A stretch of DNA of 64,000 nt, taken from the NCBI GenBank assembly GCA_031308135.1, contig JAHLJT010000631.1, forward strand, positions 4,255,371-4,319,370. The letters run 5' to 3'. Of this stretch, positions 9,771-20,125 are shown piece after piece. The notes under the pieces were generated by a model. The model did not search any database. It saw nothing but the letters and a program-made list of their open reading frames with translations, and was not told where the DNA came from. The stretch is from Acheta domesticus (Eukaryota > Arthropoda > Insecta > Orthoptera > Gryllidae). The position numbers were made by a program, and so were the translations under genes. The stretch's first letter is position 1; each line of letters starts with the position of its first letter.

Positions 9771-11654
9771 TTCTATTAATTCACAAATTTACGTTTTGAT
9801 CATTTGCATTCAAAGATTTTTCTTTCGGAGATACTTGATTTGAGTCTTGCGATTTTTGCTTCAAACTTTGTAGATTTTTGATTCGAGCCTTCATAAGCAC
9901 TAACTTCCGAATGATTTGGAATAACAAAATTAGTCGACAAACTCTGTGCCATAAAAGAAGTGAATGTGAAGTGAGGGAAATGAAGTGACATAAAAGTGTG
10001 TTTATCATATCTGGAAAGTGAGCAACGCGACTTAAACTTCTGTTCATCGAATCCGGAAGAACACACCAATGTTATTTTACGCCCGAAATGATTCACCTCG
10101 CATATCATCTAAGTTTATGCAGATAAAAAGTAATAGAATTTATATTATCCACAATATCTCATGGAAAATGAAATAGAAAATTAAAACCGTAAAGTTGATC
10201 AGGGGAAATAAAGATACTTTAAAAATTCAGGTTCGAAAAATTTGTTAGAAGCATTCGAAAAATGAATCCGGAAGATTTGTATGTAGAAGAATAAATGAAA
10301 ACAGGGTTATTCAAACCCCATATTTTTGTATTCCAGAGATTCGAAAAGCTAACGGATATGGAAAAGCGACAAATATGAAACAGAGAAAACAAAAGTTAAA
10401 AAAGAAAGGAATTCAAAAAATACCCAAACAACTGGCAACGACCGGGCACGTAGTGGTAAGTTATGGAGAAAGGCAGATCGAAAGAAAGATGGGCCTCTCC
10501 GCAGCGTCGGAGCCGGAGGCGCGCGTGGAATGCTAGGAATCGATAGTTCGAGCGTCGCCCGCCAGCGCGAGGTTCGCGTGTTGCCGCTCCTCGCTGGTTT
10601 CCTTCGCTGCTCTTACCTTTGTTGCGACGCTGAGCCTCGTTTACTCTTTCCCCGTTGTTTAAGATTGTTGCTTTCTCTGTGCACCTTCCTCGCCCCTCTT
10701 TTCTTATCTTGTTCAGAAAGTGACGTGAAGGAGGGGAGGGGCGGAGGGGGACGCATTGTTGCCGGCCGTGGTCAAGTTGCTAGTTGCTAGTTGAGGCGGC
10801 GTATGTCACGCATTTTAGCTGTGATGTTTACGTGTATTAGAGAGCACTAGGGTAAGGCGAGCCTTTCGACCTCTGAGTTGCGCCTTGCTCGTCTGTAATG
10901 CAGTATTTCAACAAGAATATATGCGCATATTTTAACACAATTGATGTGTTTTGTCTTTTTTTAATTACTTTAAAACTGACTTCCCTGGTGTGTGAGGGCT
11001 GTGTCATTTCGCGCAGGAATCAGCGTAAATGTTCACAGTGGTTTGTGGTAGAGAAGCTGCACTCGCTAAATTGTGAACACCCGTGCTTGCAGCTCGTTCT
11101 TCACAGAGAGGCCATGCGCGTGCGAATATACACTCTTTATTTTACGTATTGTACTAAATTACCAGTTATGCTTTCTTTGGCAACGTACTTCGTAGATATT
11201 CGGAAAAGTATGGAAAATTATAATATTAGCATGACATTATCGTGTATACGTGACTCCCAGTTACTGTGCTTGGCAAAGCTCGTCAGTCATAATTTTGCAG
11301 ACATAGTTAACACAACCTCACATACATTTTCCTCATTAAGAAGGAATTCGAATTTTCTTAACTTGTTAAAATACCTGGAAGATTGAGCAGGTGGAATAAC
11401 AGTTTCGAATTCGTGATAAACACCACCACGCTTATCTTCAGTTTGCCTTATCTTGACACACCCGATACTTTACTTGACTGCGGAAGCCAAGTTTCAAACG
11501 AAGTGCCCCAACATATCTCAGCGCCCGGAATCTCTCTCACACATCTCCGTGAGGTCATCGCCGTCACCGTCATCAAGATAATGACGCCGATAATGATGGC
11601 ACGTTCCTGCCCGCAGGTCGTAGACCCCGTGTTAGGCCGCCGGCCGTTCCCAGC
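9771..11654. other. Unassigned, no gene seen
   Basis: AT-rich to 10440, GC-rich at about 10500-10790, then AT-rich again. The 162-codon frame at 10898-11386 (Cys/Leu-rich) and the 155-codon frame at 11383-11850 show no domain I recognise, and the latter runs into a GC array. Confidence 0.35.
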
Positions 11655-11850
11655 GGGCGCCCCCGGGGGCGGAGGCGGGACGGGGACAGGGTGGGGGAGG
11701 CGCGGGGTAGGGGAGGGGCGGGGGCGGAGCGGGGGCGGGACGGGAGCGTGGCGGGGCGGGGCGGGGAGGGAGCGTGGCGGGGGCGGGGACGGGGCGTCGC
11801 GTGGCGTGGCGGGGGCGTGGCGGGGCGGGGGCGGCGCTCGGGGCGCGTAA
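11655..11850. repeat. GGGGCGGGG-type minisatellite
   Basis: Short degenerate units of GGGGCGGGGC, GGGGAGGGGCGG and GCGTGGCGGGG fill the segment, with the G-rich strand on plus. It has many runs of three or more G and so could form G-quadruplexes. Gly/Arg- and Pro/Arg-rich frames here are repeat translations. Confidence 0.85.
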
Positions 11851-12399
11851 TGACGCGTGCTGCCGCGTGAGCGCTGTCCCGTTGGGGGAGCGTGCGAGGC
11901 CCGCGCGCGCCGCTGCCAGGCGCTCTCTGCAATTTGAGAATGCGATTGCGTGTCCAGACCCAAGCTCCGCAGGCGGGAGGGCCGGCGGGAGTGAATTGGC
12001 GAAGAGAGCTCCTCTCGAATCCGGGTAAAATGGCTGAGCTCGATACCTCGTTTTCCTGCATTCCTTCATTTATCTACCAGGGTTGGGCTAAAGTCATGGT
12101 AACTAATTTTTTTTAGTGAGAATACGAGCACGGGAGGAATATGTGACATGTAGGTCATGGAACGACAAGGTATAAACTAAGTGCATAGACATTTGACGAC
12201 ACACAAAAATTGTGTTTCTCAAATTTATTGAGGCAGTATTTGAAATGAAAGTATTGGTTTCATGTTCCAATCCATTTTAGCGTGTACGAGTTCACAACAA
12301 TCCAGAAGCATTACATACCGGTTCAAAGGGACCGATTAGGTAAGTGCCCGGTTACCGTGACGCATCGGTCTACACACAGGTCGTCACGTATGTTATGTT
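11851..12399. other. Unassigned, no gene seen
   Basis: A GC-rich shoulder of the preceding array passes into mixed sequence. No clear terminal inverted repeat for the mariner relic on the right was found here. Confidence 0.35.
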
Positions 12400-12576
12400 T
12401 CACTGGATGCTACGCGTCCGCGCAGAAACATTTTTTCCGCATCTCGCGCCAGTCCGGTATGGACGGGCTTTATTCCCAAGAGCTTCCACCAGCTCACTGT
12501 GACATTCTTGGGTATTTCTTTCATGGAGAACGGCTATCTTGGAGTATGAGCGCTGCTCGAAACATGTTACATTCAT
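12400..12576 (-). pseudogene. Mariner-type transposase N-terminal relic (HTH_48-like)
   Basis: The minus-strand frame starting at 12576 reads QRSYSKIAVLHERN, then ECHSELVEALGNKARPYRT, and stops at 12400. This matches the N-terminal helix-turn-helix domain of mariner and SETMAR-type transposases, where the typical pattern is an EQR.Y.KI segment followed by C..EL.EA.G..A.PYRTV.RW. In an active element this domain binds the terminal inverted repeats. The frame decays straight after the PYRT motif, and no catalytic domain or terminal repeat was found nearby. It belongs to a different lineage or segment from the copies at 45.8 and 47.8 kb. Confidence 0.65.
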
Positions 12577-13404
12577 CTTGCGCGGCAGTAGTCGGACAAC
12601 TGATATCAGGTTGCGCTCTGGGCTAACAGAGACATAGAAGCATTTCTTCCTTTCCATCCCCTCGCAGGCAGGCCCACCTCCATCCGGTTTAAGTGAAGTT
12701 GGTGTCGCCTCGCGGTTGTCAATACTGGCTACGCAAGAAAAATCCGCAAAGTCTATGAGCGAATTTTTAACCACCAGGAACTGGCGCTGAATACATGACA
12801 CTGTGATTTGAAGTGATTGAGTGTTTTTCACCCCCTCCATATACGCCAATTCAAAATTTTCCAATCGCCTGCAAAGAGCCCTGGGGGGGGGGAGGAGTAG
12901 ATTGGAATGAAACTTAAGTGAAGTAAATGGACCTCACTTGATTTTGGCTTCTTCAACGCGCGGTCGCTTTCTATGGATATCTCGCTCCGGCCACACTGGC
13001 CTGGAGCGTCGGGCTGAGTGAACATTGAATGACCCAGCCAGCGAGCCGCCGTGTACTCTATTGCCTCGCGTTAACGTACTGACCGCCGCGCACTATTTCT
13101 CATGATATGCCGTTCTTACACGCAACCACGTGTACGGAGGTAGATTGTAATGTAAAGGGAAGTGACGAATAATTCAGGGAGTCACCCACCAGAGACTTCT
13201 CGGGCAAGGCATGAGTTGACGCTTGAACCCGGGCAAAAAGGCGCAAAACGCTCCGCGTAATAACAGATAATTTTATTTTCCTGCATTTTTTTCGTATCAG
13301 AAGTTCAGTAATTTCTTTCAAAAGTAAATTACGTTACGCTCACCGCCTTTAAGAGTGTCACGTACGGCGTGGCTAACTTTATAAGGGACTAGCGGACGTT
13401 GTTC
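12577..13404. other. Unassigned, no gene seen
   Basis: The minus-strand frame feeding the mariner relic continues upstream to 12864 without recognised domain content. The rest is mixed sequence. Confidence 0.35.
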
Positions 13405-13625
13405 TGCCCTTCATCTCCCTCTTTCTCCTTCCCAGTTCCTTTCTCTCCGTCTCTCACACTGTCTCTCTCTCCGTCCCTCCCTCTCTCTCCATCAGTTTCT
13501 ATCTCTCTTTTTCTCTCTCTCCGTCTCTCTCTCGCTCTCTCTCCGTCTCCCTCTCGGACCCTCCGTCTCCCTCCTTAGTCTGACTGTTTCTGTGTCTCTC
13601 TCTCTGACTCTGTCTCTCTCACTCA
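13405..13625. repeat. CT-rich polypyrimidine tract
   Basis: Degenerate (TCTC)n with CCGTCTC variants makes up the plus strand almost entirely. A second, shorter CT-rich stretch lies at about 14160-14290. Confidence 0.9.
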
Positions 13626-14950
13626 CCTTAAGTTGCAGATTCTGCACGTCTCTGAGCAGGTGGAGTAATATCGAAAAGCGCCGGACCAGCAAAAATACGA
13701 TATCGATATCGTGTAACAGAATGTTCAAGAAGATCTCGGCCTGTAGAGTACGGTATGAAAGGCGTTTCTTTGAGGCCTGCGACATCAAGATTTTGGTTTT
13801 TAATGCTCTAGAACATATCGTTTAGGAGTTATTTAACGATATATATTCAAGAATACTGCGGAGTGTTGCGGTTTGTATTGGACATGAATATTTAGTTTTG
13901 TTCCACAGTGTCATCTAGTGGAGTCATCAAAATTAACAGCACATACACCTTCAGGGTGAAAGAAAAGTAGATGTGTCAACTGTCATGGAAATCCGTCACA
14001 CGTTGTCGGAGTTAACCGCTCTTACCTATACCTATAGCCAATATCCATTTTTAAACGTGTAGATTGTAACGAAACTAATACTATTTTTACAGGGTAGTGG
14101 TATCCTCAAGATATTTATAGATAATAAAGCACACGTTTCTCGTCCTAATAAATCACACGTCTCCCACAACCTCTGTTTCACATTTCTTCCTCTTTGTTTC
14201 TCAACTCTCTGCCTCTCGCCTCTTTACCTCTCTCTCTTTCTCTGTGAAACACACTTTCTCTCTGACACTCTCCATGACACTCCATATTCTCTGCCTATGT
14301 CTCTCGTTGAAAAACGCATGCCTAAGATTTGTCTTGGAGTTTGGTTTCACTCTGTAGAAGCCTGTCCGTACAGTTACCCTCATGTGTGCCCCTCCAGAGG
14401 CGAAGCATACCTTGCAGATTCGGACGTATGGGACCACCGCGGCCGCTGCGTGCGCGGCGGGGACGGGGCGGGAGCGGAGGCGGAGGCGCGCGCCCTCAGC
14501 GGAATCCGCGTGGACATCTGGCGGCGCAGATAGCATCTGGAGCGGCGCCGCCGCCTTCGCCGTCGCCCAGCGGCGCGCTGCCGCCGAGCTATTGTCGGGT
14601 GGCCTCGCCCGCCGCGCCGCCAGAGTTCACGGCCGCCCGCCCGGCACCGCCCCGCTCCTTCCCCGCCCCTCCCCTTCCTCTCCATGCCACGCTCCCACCA
14701 CTTTTCTATCCCCATCCTGTCCTTCCCGCGCTCTATCCTCTCATCTTCTTGCCCCTTTCCCGTCTCTCCTAACCTCTCCCCTCACGCCACGTCCGTTCTT
14801 CCCACGTGTTTCCTTTCCCGCTTCGCAACTCGTCTTTTCTTTCTCACCACCACCTCTTTCTGCGTTTGCGGGGATTTGCAGACATCCTGCAAATCCCCAT
14901 CCGCCCGGAAAGGCTCCACTGTCAGTTCCCGCTGCATCCCACCCACCCTA
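13626..14950. other. Unassigned with a CpG-rich patch
   Basis: Positions 14430-14660 are very GC- and CpG-rich, followed by a C/T-rich stretch to about 14830. The overlapping frames of 111-189 codons are Pro/Ser/Arg-rich and unsupported. An unmethylated promoter-like island is possible but no downstream gene is visible. Confidence 0.35.
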
Positions 14951-15192
14951 AAGCCGGCTCCACACATTCGCTATTCGGAGAACAACGAGCCACTGCACGC
15001 CCAATCCCGAGTAGAGGTGGATGGGTCGCTTGCTATTTGCCGAATGACGAACATTCGGCGCTCGCCCTATCCACTACGTGTCGGTCTTTTGGACACATCA
15101 AAGGGAGCGAACATTCGCCGAACATATCAGCAGCTCGGATCGGGCAATCAGTAGCTCGCTGCTCGGCGAATGCCGAATGTGTGGAGCCGCCT
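14951..15192. mobile_element. MITE-like element with ~50-bp terminal inverted repeats
   Basis: The left end CCGGCTCCACACATTCG continues with ATTCGGAGAACAACGAGCCA, and the right end read inward gives GCGGCTCCACACATTCGGC and then ATTCGCCGAGCAGCGAGCTA. The matches run on to GCCCAATC against GCCCGATC, so the arms are about 50 bp. Total length is about 242 bp with no coding capacity. A clear target-site duplication was not found, so the superfamily is uncertain. Confidence 0.65.
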
Positions 15193-16040
15193 TCAGAACC
15201 ACACCTCCTCGACCCCTACAAACTGATTTTTCTGGCGTCTCGCCGCGTCGCCTCCCGTCCTGTGCCGTGCGGTTCCTCTCCTGCCTCGTAGCCCCTCGCT
15301 GCTTCCACATGGCCGGCCGGCACGACTGCGACCAGTCCACGCATATGTAATGAGCTCCTTCTGTGAAAACTATGAGGCTCGCGTTTATATTTTGATGTTT
15401 CTTCGGATGAAATATTCGTTTCTGCGTGGTTCTGAGTAGGAAGCAGCGCGAGGAAGCGGGAATAACAATGATGCATAAATCTCTTCCGCTTGTGAAGCGG
15501 ACACAATAAAAATGATAAGAATTAAACTCCAGCTTGTTTGTGTTCAGAGTTCTGTCGTAAGCTGGACAGTTCTGAAATCATTTTATTTTTTACATCGCGT
15601 GGGTTTGTACATAATTCACTCCCAATTTCTTATGCGTGCTTTGGCCCATATGAACAACGGTACAATCAGAGATATCGCTTCCCATTACGAATATTTGTTT
15701 GTGCAATATAACTTTAAGTTCAGCAGAAGACAGGAGAATAAATCCTCATCGCGAGAAAGGAGCAGCTACTTCGGCGCTCTGGATGTTCGAGGGCCACCAA
15801 TACTCCGGGGAGTGGCGGGCAATGGCTCTCGTTTGGAGGAACGGTTCTTCAGCAGCAAGGACCCCTCGCGACATGCCAAACGGGTGGTGGCTACGGATAA
15901 CGGCAACGGGCGTCGGCGGGGAACAACGTGGCAACGTAGGGCGATATGGGCGTTCGAAGGCGGTGGAAGGCGACAGAGGAGTACATAGAGAACCGGAAGA
16001 ACGTCCAGGATTTTGGAGGTGGCGAAGGGAATCGTAGTGC
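15193..16040. other. Unassigned, no gene seen
   Basis: GC-rich at 15200-15340, AT-rich in the middle, GC-rich again after 15750. The 158-codon frame at 15512-15988 shows no recognised domain. Confidence 0.35.
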
Positions 16041-16450
16041 GTTAGGAAAAGAAGAGCTACTGGTGGAGGGAGGGTGGGTGGGCGGGTGGGAAGGATAGAG
16101 AGAAACAGTGGAGGGTGTTTAAGTGACGGGATGGCAGAGTAAGGGGAATGGGTGGGTGGGAGGGAGACAGTGGGCGAATGGATTGATGGGAAGGAGACAG
16201 ACTGGTGAGTAGATGGAGTGTGGGAGGAGTCGTAGTGAATGAATGGATCGGTGGGAAGGGGGCAGACTGGCGGATGGACGGATGTGTGGGAGGGAGATGT
16301 AGTGGATGAATGAATCGGTGAGAAGTGGACAGATTGGTGGGTGATGAATAGGAGACAGAGAGAGGAGTATGGATGGGAGGAGACAGAGTGGGTGAATGGG
16401 TGGGTGACAGAGGGTGTGCGGGAGGTGAGCGGGTGGGTGCCCAAGGGTGC
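16041..16450. repeat. Degenerate GGGTGG/GGATGG-rich tract
   Basis: The plus strand is purine- and G-rich, with recurring GGTGGGAGGGAGACAG, GAATGGAT and GACAGACTGG words at irregular spacing of roughly 55-65 bp. The 261- and 169-codon minus-strand frames (Pro/Ser/Thr/His-rich) are translations of this tract. Confidence 0.75.
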
Positions 16451-17230
16451 CTCTGCGTGCGTGCCGTGTCTTCGCGTGCGGCTGAATGCGTGGGTGCAGC
16501 TGCGCGAGAAACTGCCTGCAGGTCGAGGCACCGCTCGTCGACGGGCATTAGGCCAATGGGCCTCACTTGCTCTTCCCCCGACTTAAACAGCTAGTTTTAT
16601 TTTTTTCTTCAATCCAGTTCAACACTTCCTACTGCAGTAGAAACGCGGTAATTCGAGATAACCGAGATCGATTTTGAAGTACTCTTAATATGAATATGCA
16701 TGTAAATAATTATACATAAATATTAAAATAATATCTATAAATGTTAACATACATTACTTTACCTAGCCACACTAATGATCATAGAATAGTCATAATATTC
16801 CTAGATCATAGTTTAGTCATAATATTCCTAGAATCTGGCATCACCCAAGGTACACACCGACTCGCTACTACTGCAAGAACAACAACACAGTTGTTCCGAT
16901 TTTCAATGGATTATTTCCTTTTTTTTTCTGATGACTGGCGTCGGTTAACCGGGAGACATTATTTACTATATCAGAACGAATTTACAGCAATTAATAATTC
17001 TTTTGTAAGTTTTGGGTGTTTTGGCGTTGAAGAAACCATTGATTTATGATCACATGCCAAAAAAGTACAAATATCTTCTGTCTTCAGAGAATATTCATGG
17101 CCACTTGTAACGCTTTGTGCTGAATACTTCATCATGAGATATAAATTCTTCTCGACGGACACGAAGTCCTCTATTTGTATTACAATACAGACTTGATTAG
17201 TGCAGGGCGAGGAATAGTGTTCGGTGAATG
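16451..17230. other. Unassigned, no gene seen
   Basis: AT-rich, including the short direct repeat CATAGAATAGTCATAATATTCCTAGA / CATAGTTTAGTCATAATATTCCTAGA type pair near 16780-16835. No recognised gene. Confidence 0.35.
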
Positions 17231-17335
17231 CAGCTGTGGATGGGCGGCGAGGAGGGGCGGGGATGAGGGGCGGGGATGAGGGGCGGGGATGGGGCGGCGA
17301 GGAGGGGCGGCGAGGAGGGGATGACATGTGAGGGG
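17231..17335. repeat. GGGGCGGGGAT minisatellite
   Basis: Units of GAGGGGCGGGGAT and GGGCGGCGAGGAG repeat in tandem over about 100 bp. Confidence 0.85.
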
Positions 17336-17764
17336 GTGGAAGGGATGAGGAAAAGATGACTATGTGCGTAAAGTCAAAGAATGTGTTTGCCTTTTTGCAT
17401 AATCTGGTCTGGAGAAAATGCTATTCGATGGAATCAGTTCTTCCGAACGACGAAGTTTGTCGGGGACGTTTCTGATCCAAAGCCAAGGGAACAAAAGCTA
17501 TTGAGACCTTTGCTGTAGGAAAGATGCGACTACTGTTCTAGAAAAAAGCGTTCTTGAAGTTTGTTTAAAATAGCAGGCATACGAAAATTGCACACAATCC
17601 AGAATATGAGCGATACGAAATTAATATCAAGTTGTTTGTCGAATACTTATTTGAAGTCATCATTAGTTTAAGACTTTGCCATTTACAAACTCCAAAACTA
17701 CGATTCCTTAGTCTCCGTTCCGTCACAGTCATCTTTGTGTATTGCCTCCTCTACAGCAGATTAT

Positions 17765-17856
17765 GATTGTCTGAAGAAGGCCACAGCAAGATGGCCGAAA
17801 CGTCAGTAAAACCGACTGAGACGCGGCTCATCCCGGACAGCCAAGAACATGATTGT
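17765..17856 (+). repeat. Penelope-like 3' motif, copy 2 (best hammerhead-like core)
   Basis: CTGAAGA at 17771-17777 matches the hammerhead ribozyme core CTGANGA. GGCCA and TGGCC (about 17779-17796) can pair as stem II, and GAAAC follows at 17797-17801, then GTC. The downstream words ACGCGGCTCATCCCGGACAG and CCAAGAACAT recur near 55800-55835 and mark the same family. There is one extra A before stem II and stem I pairing is poor, so an active ribozyme is not claimed. Penelope-like retroelements are known to carry minimal type I hammerhead motifs, which is the basis for the name. Confidence 0.5.
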
Positions 17857-18594
17857 CTATGTCGGCTTTTATACTGTATTTAATTTAGGTCGATTCCTGA
17901 ATTTAATTTTCTATGTATGATCCTCTCTTCCGACATATTGGGGGGATCCTATCCTAGTTCGGATATTGTTTAACGCTTTACATCCATCCTTTGATAAGAT
18001 TTACTAGCCTAGCTATCTTACTACGGTTGCCTAGGAGTTGCCATATCTGAGTTTGATCATTGTTTTTTCCTTCTAGTTTTATCTTCCTTATTCATTTTTA
18101 TGCTACTTTTAAAACAGTTTTCATCAGCAAAGAGTATCTTCAAGTCTTTTTTTCTTTATGTTTATTTATCAGAATTATTACACTATGTATTCTAGTTTTC
18201 TACATTTTTAGATCAGTTTGTAGTTTTTTAAATTTTAAAATCACACTTTTCAATTTTACTTCACATTTCCAATATTTTCTTACCTGCGATGCACACCGTC
18301 AAATATATTTGTGTTATAGATTCCATAAATTTAGCTGGGTCAAAATTCGACTCCCGTCAGTGTTCGCAGCTCACACAAACTTTCAGCTGACTTGTTTACC
18401 ATACGTTATCGCAGTCAGTTCGTAATATTCGTAATATTCACTATATTCGTGCATTCGTAATATGACATATATTCTCACATTGCGACAAATGATGCATTTT
18501 CTTTCAAAACTAACTCAAGTCCAACCATTTACGGATATTGCAGAAAAGAAACATTGATATAAGGGATTAAGATAGGCCAAGGAACCTATTTTTT
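17857..18594. other. Unassigned AT-rich sequence
   Basis: T-rich on the plus strand from about 18050 to 18300. The 121-codon Phe-rich frame at 18060-18425 follows from this composition. It may be 3' sequence of a retroelement, but no domain is seen. Confidence 0.35.
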
Positions 18595-19092
18595 TGGCAC
18601 GTCAACTACTATGGTCATTAGTCCTTTTAATGTAGTAAATGTTTATCACGGGAGGTGACAATGTTTATCCACCATTGGATGGTGAGATCTGACACCGATC
18701 TATCAGTGGGTTTTCGGGGGATTTCTCCCTCCAGGACTCTAGCGGGGCTTGACCCCAGCCGAAATAAGCTCTAACCTCCAGCCCGTCACCCACACTGTGT
18801 GGTAGTGTAGTGCATAAAAATAGACCAAGGAATAGGAAGGAAAGATCGAGCGCGGTCCCTGGCGCGTTTGGTGGGGTACATTTGTGGCATTCGCCTGGTA
18901 TTGATCGGAGAAACAACGGAAAACTTCCAATAAAAGTTGCAGGCCGGTAGAATTCTCTAGTCAGCAGCTCAACTCTATCTAGCTGTCAAGAGTGTAGAAT
19001 ATCCGGTGACGGTCAGTACTCTAATCCTGACATCCGAGTAAAAGGCACAGCAGTGACATTAGTTGATGCCCTGACTATCTGAGCCAGTGTGG
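18595..19092 (-). mobile_element. SINE family A, minus-strand copy
   Basis: Read on the minus strand, it begins with a degraded tRNA-like head (CTGGCTCAGATAGTCAGGGC near 19088-19070) and a damaged B box, then follows the family order: TTGATCGGAGAAAC complement, GCGATCTTTCC-type segment, CCGGCTGGGGT-type segment, and the GACGTGCC end near 18597. The left end lacks a clear (GATT)n tail. It lies next to a second copy in the same orientation, separated by GTGG-rich simple sequence. Confidence 0.75.
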
Positions 19093-19131
19093 CGTGATGT
19101 GGAGTGGTGGTGTGGCGTGGGGTGGGGTGGT
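19093..19131. repeat. GTGG-rich array, left part
   Basis: Short GTGGCGTGGGGTGG-type units. The same array resumes at 19654 after the SINE insertion. Positions 19120-19131 (GGGTGGGGTGGT) form the left target-site duplication. Confidence 0.75.
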
Positions 19132-19653
19132 GATTGATTGATTGATGTTTCTGGGCGCGTCAACTGCTCAGGTCATTAGTCCCGTAAGTGTAGTGTGTGT
19201 TTTCCCCGGGAGGTGGCGATGATCTTTTCTCCGCTGGATGGCGAGATCTGGCGCCGACCTACCGTCGACTAGCGGGGTTTTCCCCTCAACCAGGTATCTC
19301 CCACCAGCGGGGCACCGCCCCAGCCGGGACAAGTTGTAAGCTCCCGACCGGCCTCCCGGTATGTGTGGTAGTGTAGTGCATGATAGTGTAAGTGTGTGTG
19401 TAAGAGGGAGAGGATAGGACAAGGATGAGGAAGGAAAGATCGCGCGCGGTCCGTGGCCCGTTTGTTAGGGTACTGCTCCGGCATTCGCCTGGTGTTGATC
19501 GGAGAAACCACGGAAAACTACCGATGAGAGCAGCCGGCCGCTAGAATTCTCCTCCAGACAGCGACTGAATTCGGCCCTAGCTGACAAGCTAGTGTCGAAA
19601 ATCCTGCCGCCGTCGGGACTCGAACCTAGGACCTCCCGGTCAGAGGGACCGCA
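19132..19653 (-). mobile_element. SINE family A, best-preserved copy with TSD
   Basis: This is the reference copy. On the minus strand it has the intact B box GGTTCGAGTCC (within GTCCTAGGTTCGAGTCCCG, near 19627), then GGCAGGATTTTCGACACTAG, GGAGAATTCTAGCGGCCGGC, CGATCTTTCCTTCCTCATCC and a GC-rich body, ending in (AATC)4 at 19147-19132. Identical 12-bp copies of GGGTGGGGTGGT flank it at 19120-19131 and 19654-19665, as expected for LINE-type target-primed integration. The A box is missing, so the 5' end is slightly truncated. It has no coding capacity. Frames of 80-84 codons on the minus strand are incidental. Confidence 0.85.
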
Positions 19654-20125
19654 GGGTGGGGTGGTGAGGCGTGGGGGGGTAACGTGAGATAACGTGGTGT
19701 GAAGTGATGTGACATGCCGTGATGCTGACTGGCGATGCGTGGCGTAGAATGGTGTGGTATGGCGTGAAGGGGCGCCGTGGAGCGTGGTGAGGAGTGGTGA
19801 AGATGGCAGGGAATGATATGGGGTGGCGGGACAGGGCGTGTCGAGGCGTGGCGTGACAGGGCAGGTGGTGAGTGCTTTGGCGGAGCGGGGCGTGCGGGAC
19901 GCGGCGGGGCGGGGCGGGGCGTGGTGGAGCGTGGTGGGGCGTGGCGTGGCGTGGCGGGGCGTGGCAGGGCGGGGCGTGGCGGGGCAAGGCGGGGTCTATC
20001 GGGGCGGGGAGGGACAGAGCGTGGCGGAGCGAGGCGGGGCGGAGCGGGGCGGAACGGGGCGGGGCGGAGCGCGGCGGGGCGGAGCGGAGCTTCCCAGAAT
20101 GAGGGCGGGGCGGGGCGGGGCGGGG
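19654..20125. repeat. GGGGCGTGGC minisatellite
   Basis: Units of about 5-10 bp (GGGGC, GTGGC, GGAGC) become steadily more regular toward 20100. The G-rich strand is plus. Long frames on both strands (up to 247 codons) are Arg/Gly/Pro/His repeat translations. Positions 20126-20400 remain GC-rich but are not repetitive. Confidence 0.9.

Noticed and set aside
15746..16531. 261-codon minus-strand frame, Pro/Ser/Thr/His-rich
   Set aside because: It is a translation of the degenerate GGGTGG/GGATGG tract; neighbouring frames are similarly long.
18060..18425. 121-codon Phe-rich frame as a membrane protein
   Set aside because: The hydrophobic composition follows from the T-rich DNA, and there is no recognised domain or homologous copy in the window.
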